A DNA stretch of 64,000 nucleotides from Pyrrhosoma nymphula (GCA_963573305.1 OY754339.1:9905941-9969940), one strand, 5' to 3'. Positions 25,000-36,869 are shown, counted from the first letter of the stretch. Translations and numbers: made by a program. The notes: generated from the sequence alone by a model not told the origin.

Positions 25000-25910
25000 G
25001 AGGACGGACACATCTTCGGCTTGGACTTAACGCTCCTTCACCGAAGACATGGACTGGATAGAGTTCCACTTTATCGCACAAGTCTACCGGAATATTTCTA
25101 TTGAAAATTCACTCACTCTTGGCACCCTACCACCACCGCTACTCTGAGGTGCATGGTCGTGGAAATTTTGCCACCAGAGACACGAGGGTGGAGGACTTTA
25201 CTCTTAAGCACGACGCGTTGGGAGAGGGTTTTTAGGTGGAAATGAAATAGGGTTGTAGGGAAGAGTTAAAGGGGGAAAGGTCAGGCAGGAAGGAGCCCTG
25301 GGTGATGAAAGGGATGAGTTAGGTGGCGATGGGGTGGTGGTCAAGCTCAGTGGCGGTGATGTGATGTGGGGGACTGGCCGGGCGGGACCCCTGTGGATGG
25401 GGTCATTGGCAGCAGGGGCGGGGGTGGGCCTCCCCGTTGGCATCTTGTGTGCGCGCGTTGTACGAGGAAGCGTTTGTGCAGAGGCGAGAGGGTGTTTGAG
25501 CACATGTGTGAGTGACTGCGGTCGGTGTCTGCGGGGTCACTGAGACGACGCTGGCGGAAAAGTCGGGCTCGGCGGTGGAGAAAATGAGGTTGATATCTGC
25601 TGAACCGTGTAATGGAGGGTGTGTGGAGAGAGAGGATGGGTAAAGGGTCAGCCGCGGGTCGAGCAAGTGTCTCTTTTCGCTGGAGTAGGGAGTGCGAATG
25701 TGTGTGTGAGGGATAAGAGCTGTGAGGGTTAGGAGTCAGGGTTGGAGAGAGGAGCTGGAAGAGAGGGAGGAGCATAGAGAAAGAGCCAGCAAGTTGGGCT
25801 CAGGGAGGCGATGGTTACAAGTAAGTTCAAACAAAAGTCCATGCTCTTGTGTTTATCTCATCTTGGAAATCCACAAGTTTTCGTACAAAGGAGAATTTCA
25901 TAGCTGATGG
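25000..25910. other. GC-rich island, G-rich on the plus strand
   Basis: A GC-rich block with G-rich plus strand and many overlapping open frames on both strands, none with a recognised domain. The frames are those expected where stop codons are rare. The island abuts the third piggyBac-like MITE at 25953. Confidence 0.35.
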
Positions 25911-25952
25911 ATCATTTGCAAAACTGTTAATAAAAATATTCATCAATTTTAA

Positions 25953-26583
25953 CCCACCATTGGTCGCGCTCTGAGATTTTCTCTCACACAAAATTTAAAC
26001 TTGTGCTCACTTTGTAATCATGAGTTAGAATAAGTTCCCATTCCTTCTAGCTGACGTTTTATCTCTTCCTATTGACCGACCGTCTCAAAAAGTATAAATG
26101 AAACGTCCGCAGCTGTCTAATGATATGTCTGATACCGTCGGCTACAAGGTGTGAGACTTTTCCTCATCGCGCGACCACTGACGTTAGTGTTTTTGCATCA
26201 GTTGCGTTACACTTTCGTGACTTGCGGGAAAAGTTATTCATTTCGTGTAGAGCAGATAAGTTAATGCAAATTTATGAGTCATGAGAAAGTAAGTCCTCAT
26301 AAATAAATATTCCTTCTTGAGAATTGTAATTTTCTTCATTAATACCCAATGGCATCATCGCCAGTAAAATTAGCACCGGTTACGTAATTGTATTAGCAAT
26401 TGTGTATATGTGGAAATCATTGTTTAAAATGAATATTAAGAGAAATAAATTAAATCTAAATATAGTGTAATATATTGCCAATAAACGCTCTATGATAGAT
26501 AATCAATGGTGTACATCTGAGTGTGAGATAAAGTCTCACACGCGACCGCTCGCGTGACAAGTAGCTTAGCGACCACTCCCGGG
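25953..26583 (-). mobile_element. piggyBac-like MITE, copy 3 (inverted)
   Basis: A 631 bp copy in the opposite orientation to the two at 5.0 and 6.9 kb, with intact TTAA at both flanks (25949-25952 and 26584-26587). The outer ends are CCCACCATTGGTCGCGC and, on the other strand, CCCGGGAGTGGTCGC. The inner half around 26200-26400 is somewhat more diverged than in the other pair. No coding capacity. Confidence 0.85.
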
Positions 26584-26589
26584 TTAACT

Positions 26590-28425
26590 ATAAAGCACGT
26601 AAATATTTTGAGTTTAGGCAATACCATGCTTGGTCGAAAAAAAGGCCATATTTTTGTGCCTCTTCCATCTTTGAATAGTATATTTGTTTTTAAAAAAAGA
26701 ATGTTTTGCGAAAAAAAGATGATTTTCAAAGCATTGGACCTAATGTTTATACATTTTAAACATAAAAACGCTTTAAGTATCAGCATTCAGACAGGCTTCT
26801 ATGGAGGTGATTCGAAGAAAGTTCAACCAAATGGTCATATCCCACCTTCGAATCTCGCGTCCTTTGTGCAAAGTGCAAAGCGCTGCAGTGGCAGCAAAAT
26901 ACGTGGTACAGAATAGCGCAGTGTCTTCAGCAAATACCGTTCAAATGTATATATTTAGAATCAGATGACATTCTAGTGGTGAACAGGCTACATTCTGGCT
27001 GATAAAGCTTTGGTGTTGTTTGTCGAGCGAATTTTGGCCAATTTCATCCGTATTTGAGGTCAAATAACTCGTGTCACGGTCTTTATAATGGAGCAAGCTT
27101 TGTTTTTCTATGTATTCATGGTGCAAGATTGAAATTATAATGCAATATCTTCAAATATGGTTCATATTAATGACACAAGCAATATTAGCTAATAATATTA
27201 ATGAGAAGGAAAATAAAAACGAATAAATTTTTCCCTCAAACCCGTGAAATACATATCGCGACGCTTAGTAATACCAAAACGCGCAATTTCAATATCGTTT
27301 TACCACAGGAATGTGACCTCACTGATGCGTTGGTGACTTTAAGGTCGTTTTACTATATCTGGATAAATATTTTCTCAATACGAAAAACAAAGTTAGTACG
27401 TTATTTCGTCGATACTTCTCACGTCAACTAACTGACACTGTGATGTCATACATAAAACCCGAACTCGGAGATAGCATCCATTTCACGAAAATGTAAAGTC
27501 ATCTGGTGGCTATCGTTATTCATACATTAGAAAAGCGAAGAAACTAAGACGGATAATTTCCTCGGCTAAGCTTGGAATAACTAACTAGCGTACATAATGA
27601 GAAAATTGTTATCAATTATGGATTATGATATATTTCTCCGCCACTTGCAAATGCGATACAAAATGCCAAGAGTAACTTAATACAGACATGTTTAAGAATT
27701 CGTATCGTAAATTTTGCATGTGAAGAACCTCTTTACTTTTGTCGCAGCTAATTTGTATTTCAATGTGCAATCCGCAGTTTCTCCGTGAAGTCTTTGTGGA
27801 TTATGTGCATGAGTATGGAAGGCCAATTTGCCCGTAAGGTACTAAGAATGTTTCGAAAACACATATACCAACTCAACTTGAGTTCTGTGCATAACGAAGG
27901 ATCTTGAATCACCGTACTGATAATTACGAACGTTTTGCGACGTGACCAGTTCGCGACTTGCAACGACTGACGTCGAAACACTCGTACGCACGTCTCGTAT
28001 ACTCGGCTGTAGTCAACATCGTAAGTTACAAATTGCAGTACTAATCTACATCTGCGCGATACTATGCAAGCTACCCCCAGGTCATGTGGCACTGGGTAAT
28101 TCCACATCAGGCATGCAACATTTCCAGTCTCCGCTAAAGATCAAGATATTCAGGCTCCCAGGGCCTCTAGGTGTGAACAGAAAAACAACGCAAGGCCAAA
28201 CCCGAAAACAAAGGAGTGTTAAGATGGCAAGCATGCAAACGTGAAGTTCGCGGAATAACACGGGTTTCTCTCTCTCCTATAGAAAAACAGAGCCTTAGGT
28301 TCCTGGAGCCAAATAGAGCCTTGGCCTCTTCGATTTTCTTCATCCATTCCCCTCTGTCCTCTGCCAGTTATCCCACCAGTTCCTCACCCCAAGCTGTACT
28401 TATGCAACCTTGCTGATGCGATCTA
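26590..28425. other. Stretch without recognised gene
   Basis: Mostly AT-rich, with higher GC at about 27940-28400. A 115-residue minus-strand frame (27760-28107) is the longest frame here. It has a normal amino-acid mix but no motif that I recognise, so it is not called a gene. Confidence 0.4.
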
Positions 28426-28429
28426 CGAA

Positions 28430-29110
28430 CCAAGCTATTAGTTTTTCCTCAGGTCTCTTTCCTCCCATCTGCCTAGTGAAGATTTTCTTAGCTGCCAGCT
28501 CCTGCATCAGGAGGATTTATCCGTTTAGGAGAATTATTAGTTAAAATGTGGGTGGATATGCTGGTTTTATTTGTAGAGATTATATATTCCGTCATTGTAA
28601 CAAATTCTCCCAGTTTCTTCTTTTTTCACATGCCCTTAGATTATCTGTAGTACTTTTCTCTCAAAATTGTCCAGCAGATCTGCAGATTTATCGGTAATTG
28701 TCCATGTTTTACTGCCGTATGACAGTGCTGTGCGAATGAGTGTTTTATACATTCAAATCTTATTTTTCCCGTGTGCAATTATGGATTTCATAATTGGCAG
28801 CAGGGAGTATAATATGTGTTTAACTGGGTCTGTTCGTTTTGTTATTTCGATGGTCTCATCATTTTCTGAGGAGACATTGGATCCCAAATAGGTAAAATGG
28901 TTTTATTGCTTCAAATTTGTAGTAACCAATGAAAATGTTTTTTTTGTCCTTCACATGATTTCTCCTATTTACATTGGTGATTGCTTCATAAACTAGGATT
29001 TGTTTTCTTCTACCTTTAGGCCTACTCTCTTTGCAGCTGTTTTCATGTCCTCAAACGCTTCCTTTACTGATGGGGCCGATCTGCATAACCCACAATCTGC
29101 TCTGATTTAT
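28430..29110 (-). pseudogene. Non-LTR retrotransposon (RTE/Craft-like LINE) 3' remnant
   Basis: Minus-strand frames read, in order, VKEAFEDMKTAAKRVGLKV, YLGSNVSSENDETIEI, then TLIRTALSYGSKTW and DLLDNFERKVLQII. This is the end of the reverse transcriptase and the following thumb-like region of RTE/Craft-type LINEs, whose consensus includes GLKIN, YLGS, RP-x-L-x-YGSE-x-W and LL-x-x-FERK-x-LR-x-I. Stops and at least two frameshifts break it. The catalytic YADD region is not present, so only the C-terminal third survives. Confidence 0.8.
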
Positions 29111-29289
29111 TTAAAAAGGTTATGTCAGTGCCGACTCTGGTATTTCTCATGACTATAGGACAGGAGTCGCATTAGTTTCAATGCATACTACTATTGATTA
29201 ACATTACTAATACTAGGAATGCAATATTGGCTCCAATTACTGGCCAATTGAGCCGATTACCCGAATGAAGCCTGCTCCTTGCTTGCGTC

Positions 29290-29740
29290 TGAGTGTTTGC
29301 TTTATGGCGTGTTTTTTCGGTGATTTATGTGATGTCTCGAATCTGTTTGTTTTCTATCCTCTTCCCTAACGTCTATCTTGCCGTCCAAGCTCATCCCACA
29401 CTCTACTCTGCTTCCTTTTCTCTGTCCGTAGTGATGGAAGGCCATCCGGAAAAAAATATCGTTTTTCTTCTTTTTTTTCTTCGTTCCCCCCTTTTCATTT
29501 TCCCATCCCTCAAAAACTCTCGCGTTGTTATGGCGATTATGTGTGTGTGTGGCCATGTTTGTGTGTGCATTGTCCTCCTCACATGTGTGTGCACAGGGCC
29601 AAGGAGATCGGATGGACGTAACGTGTTATCCACTCTTGTCTCTTCCAGTCCCTTCACAGTCCCTTCTGCGCCTCATCGCAATAATTCCGCCGATCAAACA
29701 GTATGTGACGCTGAAAAGTGTCGGCCCGTAACCTTATCGT
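29290..29740. other. GT-bearing, moderately GC-rich patch
   Basis: Contains T-rich tracts (29455-29480) and TGTGTG runs (29539-29600). Open frames on both strands lack recognised domains. The arrangement of a T-rich tract followed by GT repeats resembles 8280-8410, but low complexity alone could explain that. Confidence 0.3.
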
Positions 29741-31015
29741 AAAAATAAAATTTTTTTCTTCGCTTGTCGAAAATAATGCAAGCAAAAAAAATACACGGGC
29801 GGATTATTCAGGGTATGCATTTCAGAACGAGGCTTTTACAGCGAAGAGGGTAAGTGGGTGGTGGGAGGTTTCAGTTTTACACAGGTAATGGAAGACGGGT
29901 GCCTTCAAATATTCATGGGATCTTCTGTTTTTATTTTATTAAGGGGAGCCTTCCTAGCTCCAGCATTCTTCAACACGAGGAGACTTTATTTTTATTTCCT
30001 GCGGAAGAACACTTTTGATTACATCATGCCTCAGCTGGGGAGAGGGTGTAGCATGAAGTTATCTTACGCGAATAAGGCGCGCGTATTGTTTCTAAAATGT
30101 CAAGTTAGCGCAAAGATGGCGATCATATCCGCTATCACATAATCTATTAATCAATAGAGCATGGTGCCCGTTCAGCTTCAATGGGGAGGGAAATAATTAT
30201 CATTGGAGCAATGTATCAAAAGAATCCTCCTAATATGACGCGAAAATCTCGAGTACTGTGTAGCTCTCATTAGCCTCACATTAAGATGTTGTGGAGAAAA
30301 ATCCACCACCTAAAATATAGCTGTAATGTAGCTATAAAGTTCATTTAACCTAAGCTTTAAGTGCCTCGGGCGATAGTTAGTCTATGCTGCGGTTGACATC
30401 GTGTTGAAGGGGTATGCTGACGATCAAGTGGACGATTCAAGTACTTCCACCGTGACTGTGTGCGCCAAAACAAATACTTAATTCCGTTTCATTTAATTGG
30501 TTTAAAAATCCATCTTTCACTGATGGCTTGCGTAAGTTATTGATAGCATAAATTTCAAAACTAAGGTACAAAATATGTAGATTATTCTGCGAATATTTTT
30601 CTGATGAACACTTATCTATAGCAAGAGACGCCAACTACAGCGGCATTTTATGGAATTGCCATGTTCTGACTTTAAGTATTGCAGTAATGACCTAATAACT
30701 CAAACACTAAGGTGGTTTTATGTATCTTATTTAATTATATCAATCTTCCAGGAGTTTGTGCTTCTAATAAACAGTTTCTCGTGAAGATTGCATTCATATT
30801 ATATGGAAAAGTTCTATTTAATTCCGTTTTTCTTCCACTGTCGCATATCACACCACGTAATTTCAAGTTTAAATCGTGATAAAAACAGCGTGTAAAGATA
30901 AAACTTTAATATCAGATAGAGTGCATGTTGTTCTATGAGTATCCAGAAAGAGAATGAAATGATATTTTACCCCATGTTGTGGTGAAACCACCTTAAGTAG
31001 GCGCCCTCAGTTTTA
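29741..31015. other. AT-rich stretch without recognised gene
   Basis: No gene is seen. A short inverted pair AAGGTGGTTT (about 30710) and AAACCACCTT (about 30986) could be the ends of a very small decayed element, but target duplications do not agree. Confidence 0.35.
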
Positions 31016-31017
31016 GG

Positions 31018-31062
31018 CACTGATGCAGGCGCAAGGGGGTCCGGCAGACCCCCAAAACGTTA
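31018..31062 (+). ncRNA. Hammerhead-like, Penelope-type tail candidate
   Basis: ACTGATGC (CTGATGC at 31020-31026) is followed by a strong 7-bp hairpin GGGGGTC/GACCCCC closed by CGGCA (31035-31053) and then by AAAACGTT (31054-31061), with the palindrome AACGTT at the stem III position. Two core bases differ from the hammerhead consensus (position 9 is C, and AAA replaces GAA), and extra bases lie before stem II. It is probably a decayed relative, not a working ribozyme. Confidence 0.3.
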
Positions 31063-31099
31063 AATTAATTACTTATGAGTTATCATGTTTTCCGCACTT

Positions 31100-31600
31100 A
31101 TTTTACCCAAGTATTCTAGTTACATATAATTTTAGACAGTATTAACAATATCGATTAATTTTACCTTAAAAGCAATCACTATCGTAAAATCCCCATTTTT
31201 CCGTATAATGTCTTGGAGTTATAATAACTACCCTGCTATACCATATTAAAACCTTATTTTCTCTCAAAAACATAGCTTCTAGATTTATTGAATGAGAACA
31301 TTTTTAAAATTTGGTTCTCATTTATAGTCATTTGGGAATTAAAGCGTATAGACACCATGGACAGAAAGTACAACGTTTGTAGACGCGCTGTGGTCACACT
31401 GTCACACCAATGACTAAAAAAGTGTTTACAAAATTGATATTAAGTAGTATATGAAACATTTTTATCTGTTATGGGTGAATACAAAGCTTGCTGAAGGTAC
31501 TGAATAAGTCTAAACATTATATGGTACAGTTAAAAAATGAAATATAATGATAAATGCGTGGGGTTTTTGCAGACACCGCACAATTTCTTAAGGGTTAAGA
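31100..31600. other. AT-rich stretch without recognised gene
   Basis: Nothing recognised on either strand. Confidence 0.5.
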
Positions 31601-31609
31601 AAAGAAATG

Positions 31610-31890
31610 ATGAATTATAGAATAAAGTAAAAGAGATAAGAACCATATGGAGCTCTATACAGAAAAGAACAACCAGATTGATTGGGCACACCTTGAGGCA
31701 TATTGGGTTTGATGAGCAATATAACTAAAGGAAAGACACAGGGAAAAGTGCCAAGAGGAAGGACAGGGTATACAAATATAGACCAAATGAAGATAAAAGT
31801 ACATATGAAGAACTACCGGGTAATTAGTTAACTAGCCTTTGTTAGGGAAGGATTGAGGGCTGTTGCAGTCGACCAGACATAGGATTTAAT
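31610..31890 (+). pseudogene. LINE C-terminal remnant, plus strand
   Basis: The plus-strand frame reads IWSSIQKRTTRLIGHTLRH, then a decayed EGK-x-x-GK-x-x-RG-like segment, then a short Tyr/Glu-rich tail. This is the C-terminal signature of RTE-like and related LINEs (I-x-x-RR-x-RLIGH-x-LRH, then G-x-x-x-RGRPR). An in-frame stop falls right after the LRH-x-GFDEQ segment. It is on the opposite strand to the LINE remnant at 28.4-29.1 kb and so derives from another insertion. Confidence 0.7.
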
Positions 31891-31909
31891 GACCTTTGTA
31901 CTATGTACG

Positions 31910-33240
31910 CTGTGGTTGTTAAGTCCAACTTATGCTATGCCTATTTACTCTGCCATATTGGATCGATCACCCTGACACCTAAACTTAACTAAGACTGCTA
32001 ATATTACGAGTGAAAGTAATTTAAGAAAGAAAAACAGAAACCTCTTCACTGAATCCAATGCTATTTTTATGGAAGTAAATGTAGGTTAAAAATGTGCCCA
32101 AATAGGGGTCCCTGGAATCCTTGGGCCCTTCTTATATAATTTGTTTATCCTTCTATGTCCTAAGGAATATGTAAATCAAATTTTGTTTGAATCCGTCAAG
32201 GGGTGTGGAAGTTTACAGCGTTCAAATGACACAGAGTTTCAGTTTTAAAGATATTATAGGATTGCAAGCCGCGCGATATTATTCACATAGATATTTCATT
32301 AATATTTCAATTAATTTCCAACTAATGAAATTATTAACAACATTTATAGAAAACGATAAGGATGAAAGCGGACTTCCCTCTATCCATTGCGTAATAATTT
32401 CCCTTTGGTACAGTAGTAAGTTTTAATGATGTACTTTGTTATCAGTTCGAGTTCACTATTGCATATCCATTGCCGTGCGTTAAATGAAAAAACATTGCAG
32501 TGTTCACATCCTTGAATTTACTTTATTCACCTTTTGATTGTAAAGTCACTGTTCGTGGAAAAAAACTCCTCAATTTCTGCAATTTCTAGCCTAATGTTTT
32601 CCACATATATGTAGTTAAAAGTTTTGTATCGTGAACTTTATCAATATATTGACCGCTGTTATTTACCGTAAATTTTAGTCATCTAGATCTTAATGACGCT
32701 TTTATCGCTAGCGATCTCTTTTCAAAATAGTGTTTTTTCTCTTTAATGTACAAATACTCCTACCTTCAAAACTGAAGGCAGTGTTGGTAGTTTTCCCAAA
32801 CTGTTGCATGCCGCAAAGGTTACCTTCTGTTTGCCACCGTCTACTTCATACTCGTGAGCGGAGCGTCACACTTCAATTTGGCAAAGTGCCTCAGGGTCTC
32901 TTTTCGTCGTCACGACGAGATTTTTTCCCCGAAAGGAGAACAGAAGGACAAATATTTGCCGAAAGAGAGGTGAGGCACAACTTCTGATTTTAGAGCGAAC
33001 TGAAACAACATTGAATAGGGGGCACGACGAAACTGCCGTCACACCAGGAAAAAAGGAGATTGCCTCTATCCGGTGTAAGACGAGACTATTTTTTGCCCTC
33101 GCTATTCCTTGCATGCCACCGGCCACTGTAGTAACTTTTTCAGTCCAGCGTTCTGAACAGCGTGCCTTTGATCAGATGATATTCCTGCGTAGGGATAGGC
33201 CCTCCCCTGCACCCCTAACTGTACGTATTCATAAATTAAA
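31910..33240. other. Stretch without recognised gene
   Basis: AT-rich to about 32800, then somewhat richer in GC to 33200. No domain, RNA gene or element end is recognised. Confidence 0.5.
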
Positions 33241-33248
33241 CATCTCTC

Positions 33249-33390
33249 TTTGTACAAACAACACTGTTTTAAGTTCCCGGGTTTGGACCATGGTTTCGAC
33301 ATCTCTTGTGTCATTATCTTGATAGTGACATCGTTGATATCACAACCATGGTTGGAAAGAATAAAAAAAGAGTGGAATGTGCAAAATGAG
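33249..33390. repeat. Penelope-type inverted pair, decayed
   Basis: Two inverted halves meet near 33320. Each carries, towards the centre, TGTCAxTATC and a GATAxTGACA block, then the palindrome ACCATGGT (33287-33294 and 33345-33352). Outside that, the right arm continues as AATAAAAAAAGAGTGGAAT, which matches the tail layout of the pairs at 34.4 and 50.9 kb. In the left arm GACA/TGTC can pair and is followed by GAAACCATGGTC, which fits hammerhead G12-A14, a palindromic stem III and a GUC cleavage triplet. The CUGANGA core itself is degenerate in both arms. Confidence 0.5.
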
Positions 33391-34429
33391 AAATTGTTTC
33401 ATGTGAGTATGTTCCAAAAGTTAAGCCTGAAAATTTAACTCGTATCAATAATAGCGAGATTATCCGGCGTAACTTCGTCGACCAAGTACACGTCCATTTA
33501 TAAATGAATGCTTTGTATGTTATATCTAAGGACCGTGATCGCAAGATACATAATTACCCTAATAATATCAATCATTTGTTGAGACCAAGGCAGGGATTAA
33601 AGAAATGCGTAAAAAGTATGAGCTCATTAAATGACTTAAATGTGTACCTCTTTCTTATAGTTATGTATGATTTTACGTACTTTATATTTTGACTGACTAA
33701 GGGTAAGATTCCGGCCTGCATTTTAATATGAAGGTAATTACTTTCATTCTCTTCAAAATTATATCTAAAATCATAATTGATCGTTTTGATGCATTGAAAA
33801 CTATGCTTCATTTTTTCAATGTCTGTTTACCGTTGACAACAGGATGACGTAACTTTTAATTCAACTCGGTGTCAACTGAGAATTTGGGTTTTGTATATTA
33901 CATCAGTATATCGGGAAGTTGACTTAACCGTTCTCAATGGGAAAACGTATTAACTTCGGAAAACATACCGACAAAATATTTAACCAGAGATTATAAAATC
34001 AACAAGACCTTAGTCAACTAGTGGGACAAATATCACCACTATTTATGTTAGTTTTAGTAATACTTCAAGTTTTTACACTTCATGGTATCCGGCTTAACCC
34101 CGTGAAAATCACATCCAATGAAATATATGTATATTAAATAGAAAATATTAAAAATCCTTTTTCCGCAGATACTTGTTGTAAGATGCCGATGAAAGCACTT
34201 ATCACAGTCTGTGTTTAGGCTAAACAAATATCATCTACAGTCAGAAATTCTCAAATCGCGTGGCCAGTACGGAGGTTTTGGAAAAAATATTCTCCGGATA
34301 CAGGTAACAATTGCGTCGTTTCTGTCTCGCAGAGTTGAAACACGGATGCAAAGATAGAACACAACCAAGGGAGCCATTAATATTAGAATGCAAAACTTTA
34401 AATTTTAATTCCACATTATTTTTATTAAG

Positions 34430-34466
34430 AAACGAACTAGTTTCGACGTTCAACGTCATCTTCAGG
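34430..34466 (-). ncRNA. Hammerhead-ribozyme-like motif, left arm
   Basis: In the minus sense: CUGAAGA (complement of 34459-34465, matching CUGANGA), a 5-bp stem II GACGU/ACGUC with loop UGA, then GAA and the palindrome ACUAGU (34436-34441), followed by U, giving a GUU triplet acceptable for hammerhead cleavage. The minimal palindromic stem III is the form described for hammerheads in Penelope-like elements, which are thought to work as dimers. A stem I pairing is not obvious. Best-preserved core in the window with 11.5 kb. Confidence 0.6.
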
Positions 34467-34512
34467 TCAACATTCCGCCTGAAGTCTCCTGAAGGAATCC
34501 ACCATTAGGCCA

Positions 34513-34547
34513 CCTGAAGATGACGTTGGACGTCGATATCCGGGTCG
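34513..34547 (+). ncRNA. Hammerhead-ribozyme-like motif, right arm
   Basis: CTGAAGA (34514-34520), then the same 5-bp stem II GACGT/ACGTC with loop TGG, then GAT instead of GAA, and ATCCGGGTC, a near-palindrome with a GTC triplet. The change from GAA to GAT removes an invariant core base, so this arm is probably inactive. Confidence 0.5.
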
Positions 34548-34579
34548 TTTCCGATCAAAACTAATTTCGTATCACAAAT

Positions 34580-36760
34580 TTTAAGTTATTCATTGTAACA
34601 TAAATAGATTCCATTCAGAAACGCCTGAAACTACTAAATATAGCCATTATTGTTTTACGTTGGATGTTTGTGGGGATAGGGGTGTTGAGCTCTTACTGCA
34701 TTACCTTACGTAAGGGGGCCGAGAAGTCCGAGGCAATCTTATGTACGATTTTAGTCACATTTCAGGTAGCATTTTTTTATAAATTTTAATAATTATATTC
34801 GGGCTACAATTCTTAATTTGGTTTGTCTTAATATGCCGAATGTTTTCAAAACTATAGAAATGACGTATTCTTAATCTTTGCGTTCATTTGTTTGGGGATA
34901 TCGTATTTTTAATGATCACATGTTCGGAGAGTCTGTGAATCGCGTTATCTCACAGACTGCTTTTGATATCCGGCTGAAAATGTATATTTCTTTAGATTAC
35001 TCTATGGGACCTATGAAAATGTAAAAAAATATAAAAATGTAGGGATTGAGGTCAGTTTTTACTTACTTTAATCATCTATGATTTTTAACCTATCCGCATG
35101 ATTCCAAAAACGTATGACAACTTGCGTAAGATTGGAACGGGAAGGTGGGGGGTGGAGTTTACGACATCTTACGTTGATGTACTTGAAGGAGGGGGACTGA
35201 AAAAGAAAGTGGCCAAAATCACCTCACGTAATATTTGAATGGCCCCTGGGCGGTAATAATTGGGTGCTCATTTTTATATTTATGTATAGTAAGTCGAATT
35301 AAAAATTCTTGGTCCATATTTCATTTTAGTGCATCTGTATATGCGTTAAAACTCACTATACCTGCAAGCAGTATTGGAAATGATACAAGACTACATTTTC
35401 ATTTTTTTCTTAGTTGAAGTATGTTATGACTATTATAGTACCTACTCGGCGCGGTATTCGATATTTAGACGAAATTATATTGAAATACGTTCTCTCGAAA
35501 TTTGGACCCGGCATTAAACCTCAATATTTGTTTGAAACTATTGTTGTTCAATTGTATTATTTCACGTTTAGAAGAAAATCTTCACATGGAATCTGTAATA
35601 CGGAATCAATGTCATGCGCCTTAAGGCTACGTGTAAAAATAACATTCAATTGCCAAAAAATATAATCGTTACGATGAATTAATGTTCATTTTCATCTGCA
35701 GATATTACTGATGAGAATACGAATACAAAATTTCACGGAAATCTGTGCGTGAAGAATAATCACTCCAACCACCTCATTGCAGCGAGAAAAACTGAGGAAA
35801 TACGCCCAATGTGATGCCAGATTTACGTTTCTCTTCACTCTTATACTCTCATCTCTTTCCCTTCGGTGTAACTCTGCCTTATTCTCTCCTTGTCTACCTT
35901 CGGCCCGTCTGTCCTTTCACAGAGGCGGACTTTCTTCATTCTTATTCCCCTAACCTCTTTCTGTCTCTCTCTCTCTCTTTTTCACTTTCCCTCATACCTC
36001 TCCCCTGTCCCCTTGTCCTATCTCCATCTACCGTCCGTTCCCTCCATTGCGTTTTGCCTCCTCTCTTTCTCCGTCTCCTTTGCTTTCCACACTCCGTCGC
36101 CGTGATGCGACTTCCTGATCGTCTATCCATCTCCAAAGTGTTCCTAGAATTATTCCGCGCAGCTTTTTCCCGCTTCCTCATCACTAACCATTTCTCTCAA
36201 AGGGTGTCCACGCAAGTCTTGCGGCGCAGTTTTAAAAACAATATGTCAGTTTAGAACATTTTCTGGTGTGCAATGTTTAATGGATGTCGTTACACCGAGG
36301 AACAGCGGCCTGCAACGATGGGAACACCAGTATTAGTCGCTTAAGTGAAACATCGTTGGGCTCGGCTCGAGTTTGGAGTAAAGTTGATAGTCGGTGAGTT
36401 AACTTTGTGGAAGTTGATCAGATTCATCGTGGTTAAAACACTTTCGATAGGTGTAGCGAAACCTGGTGGCACTCGCTTGTGAATATTAGGACGCAAGGGA
36501 AAGGAAATCATACATGAGATGTGGGATGAAGCGGCCGAACCTTTTTTCAGAGGACCATGCGGGAGTCCTTCGATAACTTTGCCCACTCTTCAACGCTTGG
36601 TTTGCGGTCGGAGTTCTCTAATCCTCCGCTGGTGAGTGCCACCAAGTTTTACTATACCTATTCTACTACATGCTTTTATTTTTTCGTCGTTTGCAACGTC
36701 TCCTGTGCTACATTGTAGACTGAGGGCAACTTGTTCGTATACGCCCCCGCTGAAATTCGC
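34580..36760. other. Stretch without recognised gene
   Basis: AT-rich with a pyrimidine-rich patch at about 35820-36110. TTACGTAAG-type sequences with nearby G-runs occur near 34709 and 35120-35235 and may be decayed copies of one dispersed repeat. Confidence 0.4.
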
Positions 36761-36767
36761 CTTGAAT

Positions 36768-36860
36768 CAATATGGATTGGTCGTGTAACTGGCTAAAACA
36801 ATTGACCGGCAATTGGGAGATCCGGGATCGAATCCCGGTCAAGTCAAATGATTTTTTTCA
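36768..36860 (+). repeat. tRNA-like unit, probably SINE head
   Basis: The B-box GGATCGAATCC (36825-36835) sits in a perfect T-arm: CCGGG, a 7-base loop, CCCGG (36822-36838). An A-box-like TAACTGGCTAAA lies about 40 bases upstream. The acceptor ends do not pair convincingly and no clean anticodon arm is seen. A tRNA-derived SINE head or tRNA pseudogene is therefore more likely than a working tRNA. A T-run follows at 36851-36857, which could end polymerase III transcription. Confidence 0.55.
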
Positions 36861-36869
36861 GGACAAATT

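Larger units (their letters stand above)
34395..34575. repeat. Penelope-type inverted pair
   Basis: The left arm (to 34470) and the right arm (from 34511) are inverted copies of a module whose inner part is CCTGAAGATGACGTTG, followed by ACGTCGA. Outside the core the left arm (minus sense) reads TCTTAATAAAAATAATGTGG, an AATAAA-like and GTGG-containing tail also seen at 11.6, 33.4 and 50.9 kb. No coding sequence lies between the arms, so this may be a solo pseudo-LTR pair. Confidence 0.65.

Noticed and set aside
27955..27990. CTGACGTCGAAAC resembling a hammerhead 3' half
   Set aside because: There is no room for stem II between the core and GAAAC, and no downstream palindrome.
27760..28107. 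115-residue minus-strand open frame with balanced composition
   Set aside because: No motif, no supporting context and no start or splice signal that I can defend.
30703..30996. Possible small element with AAGGTGGTTT inverted ends
   Set aside because: Only about ten bases match and the flanks do not form a target duplication.
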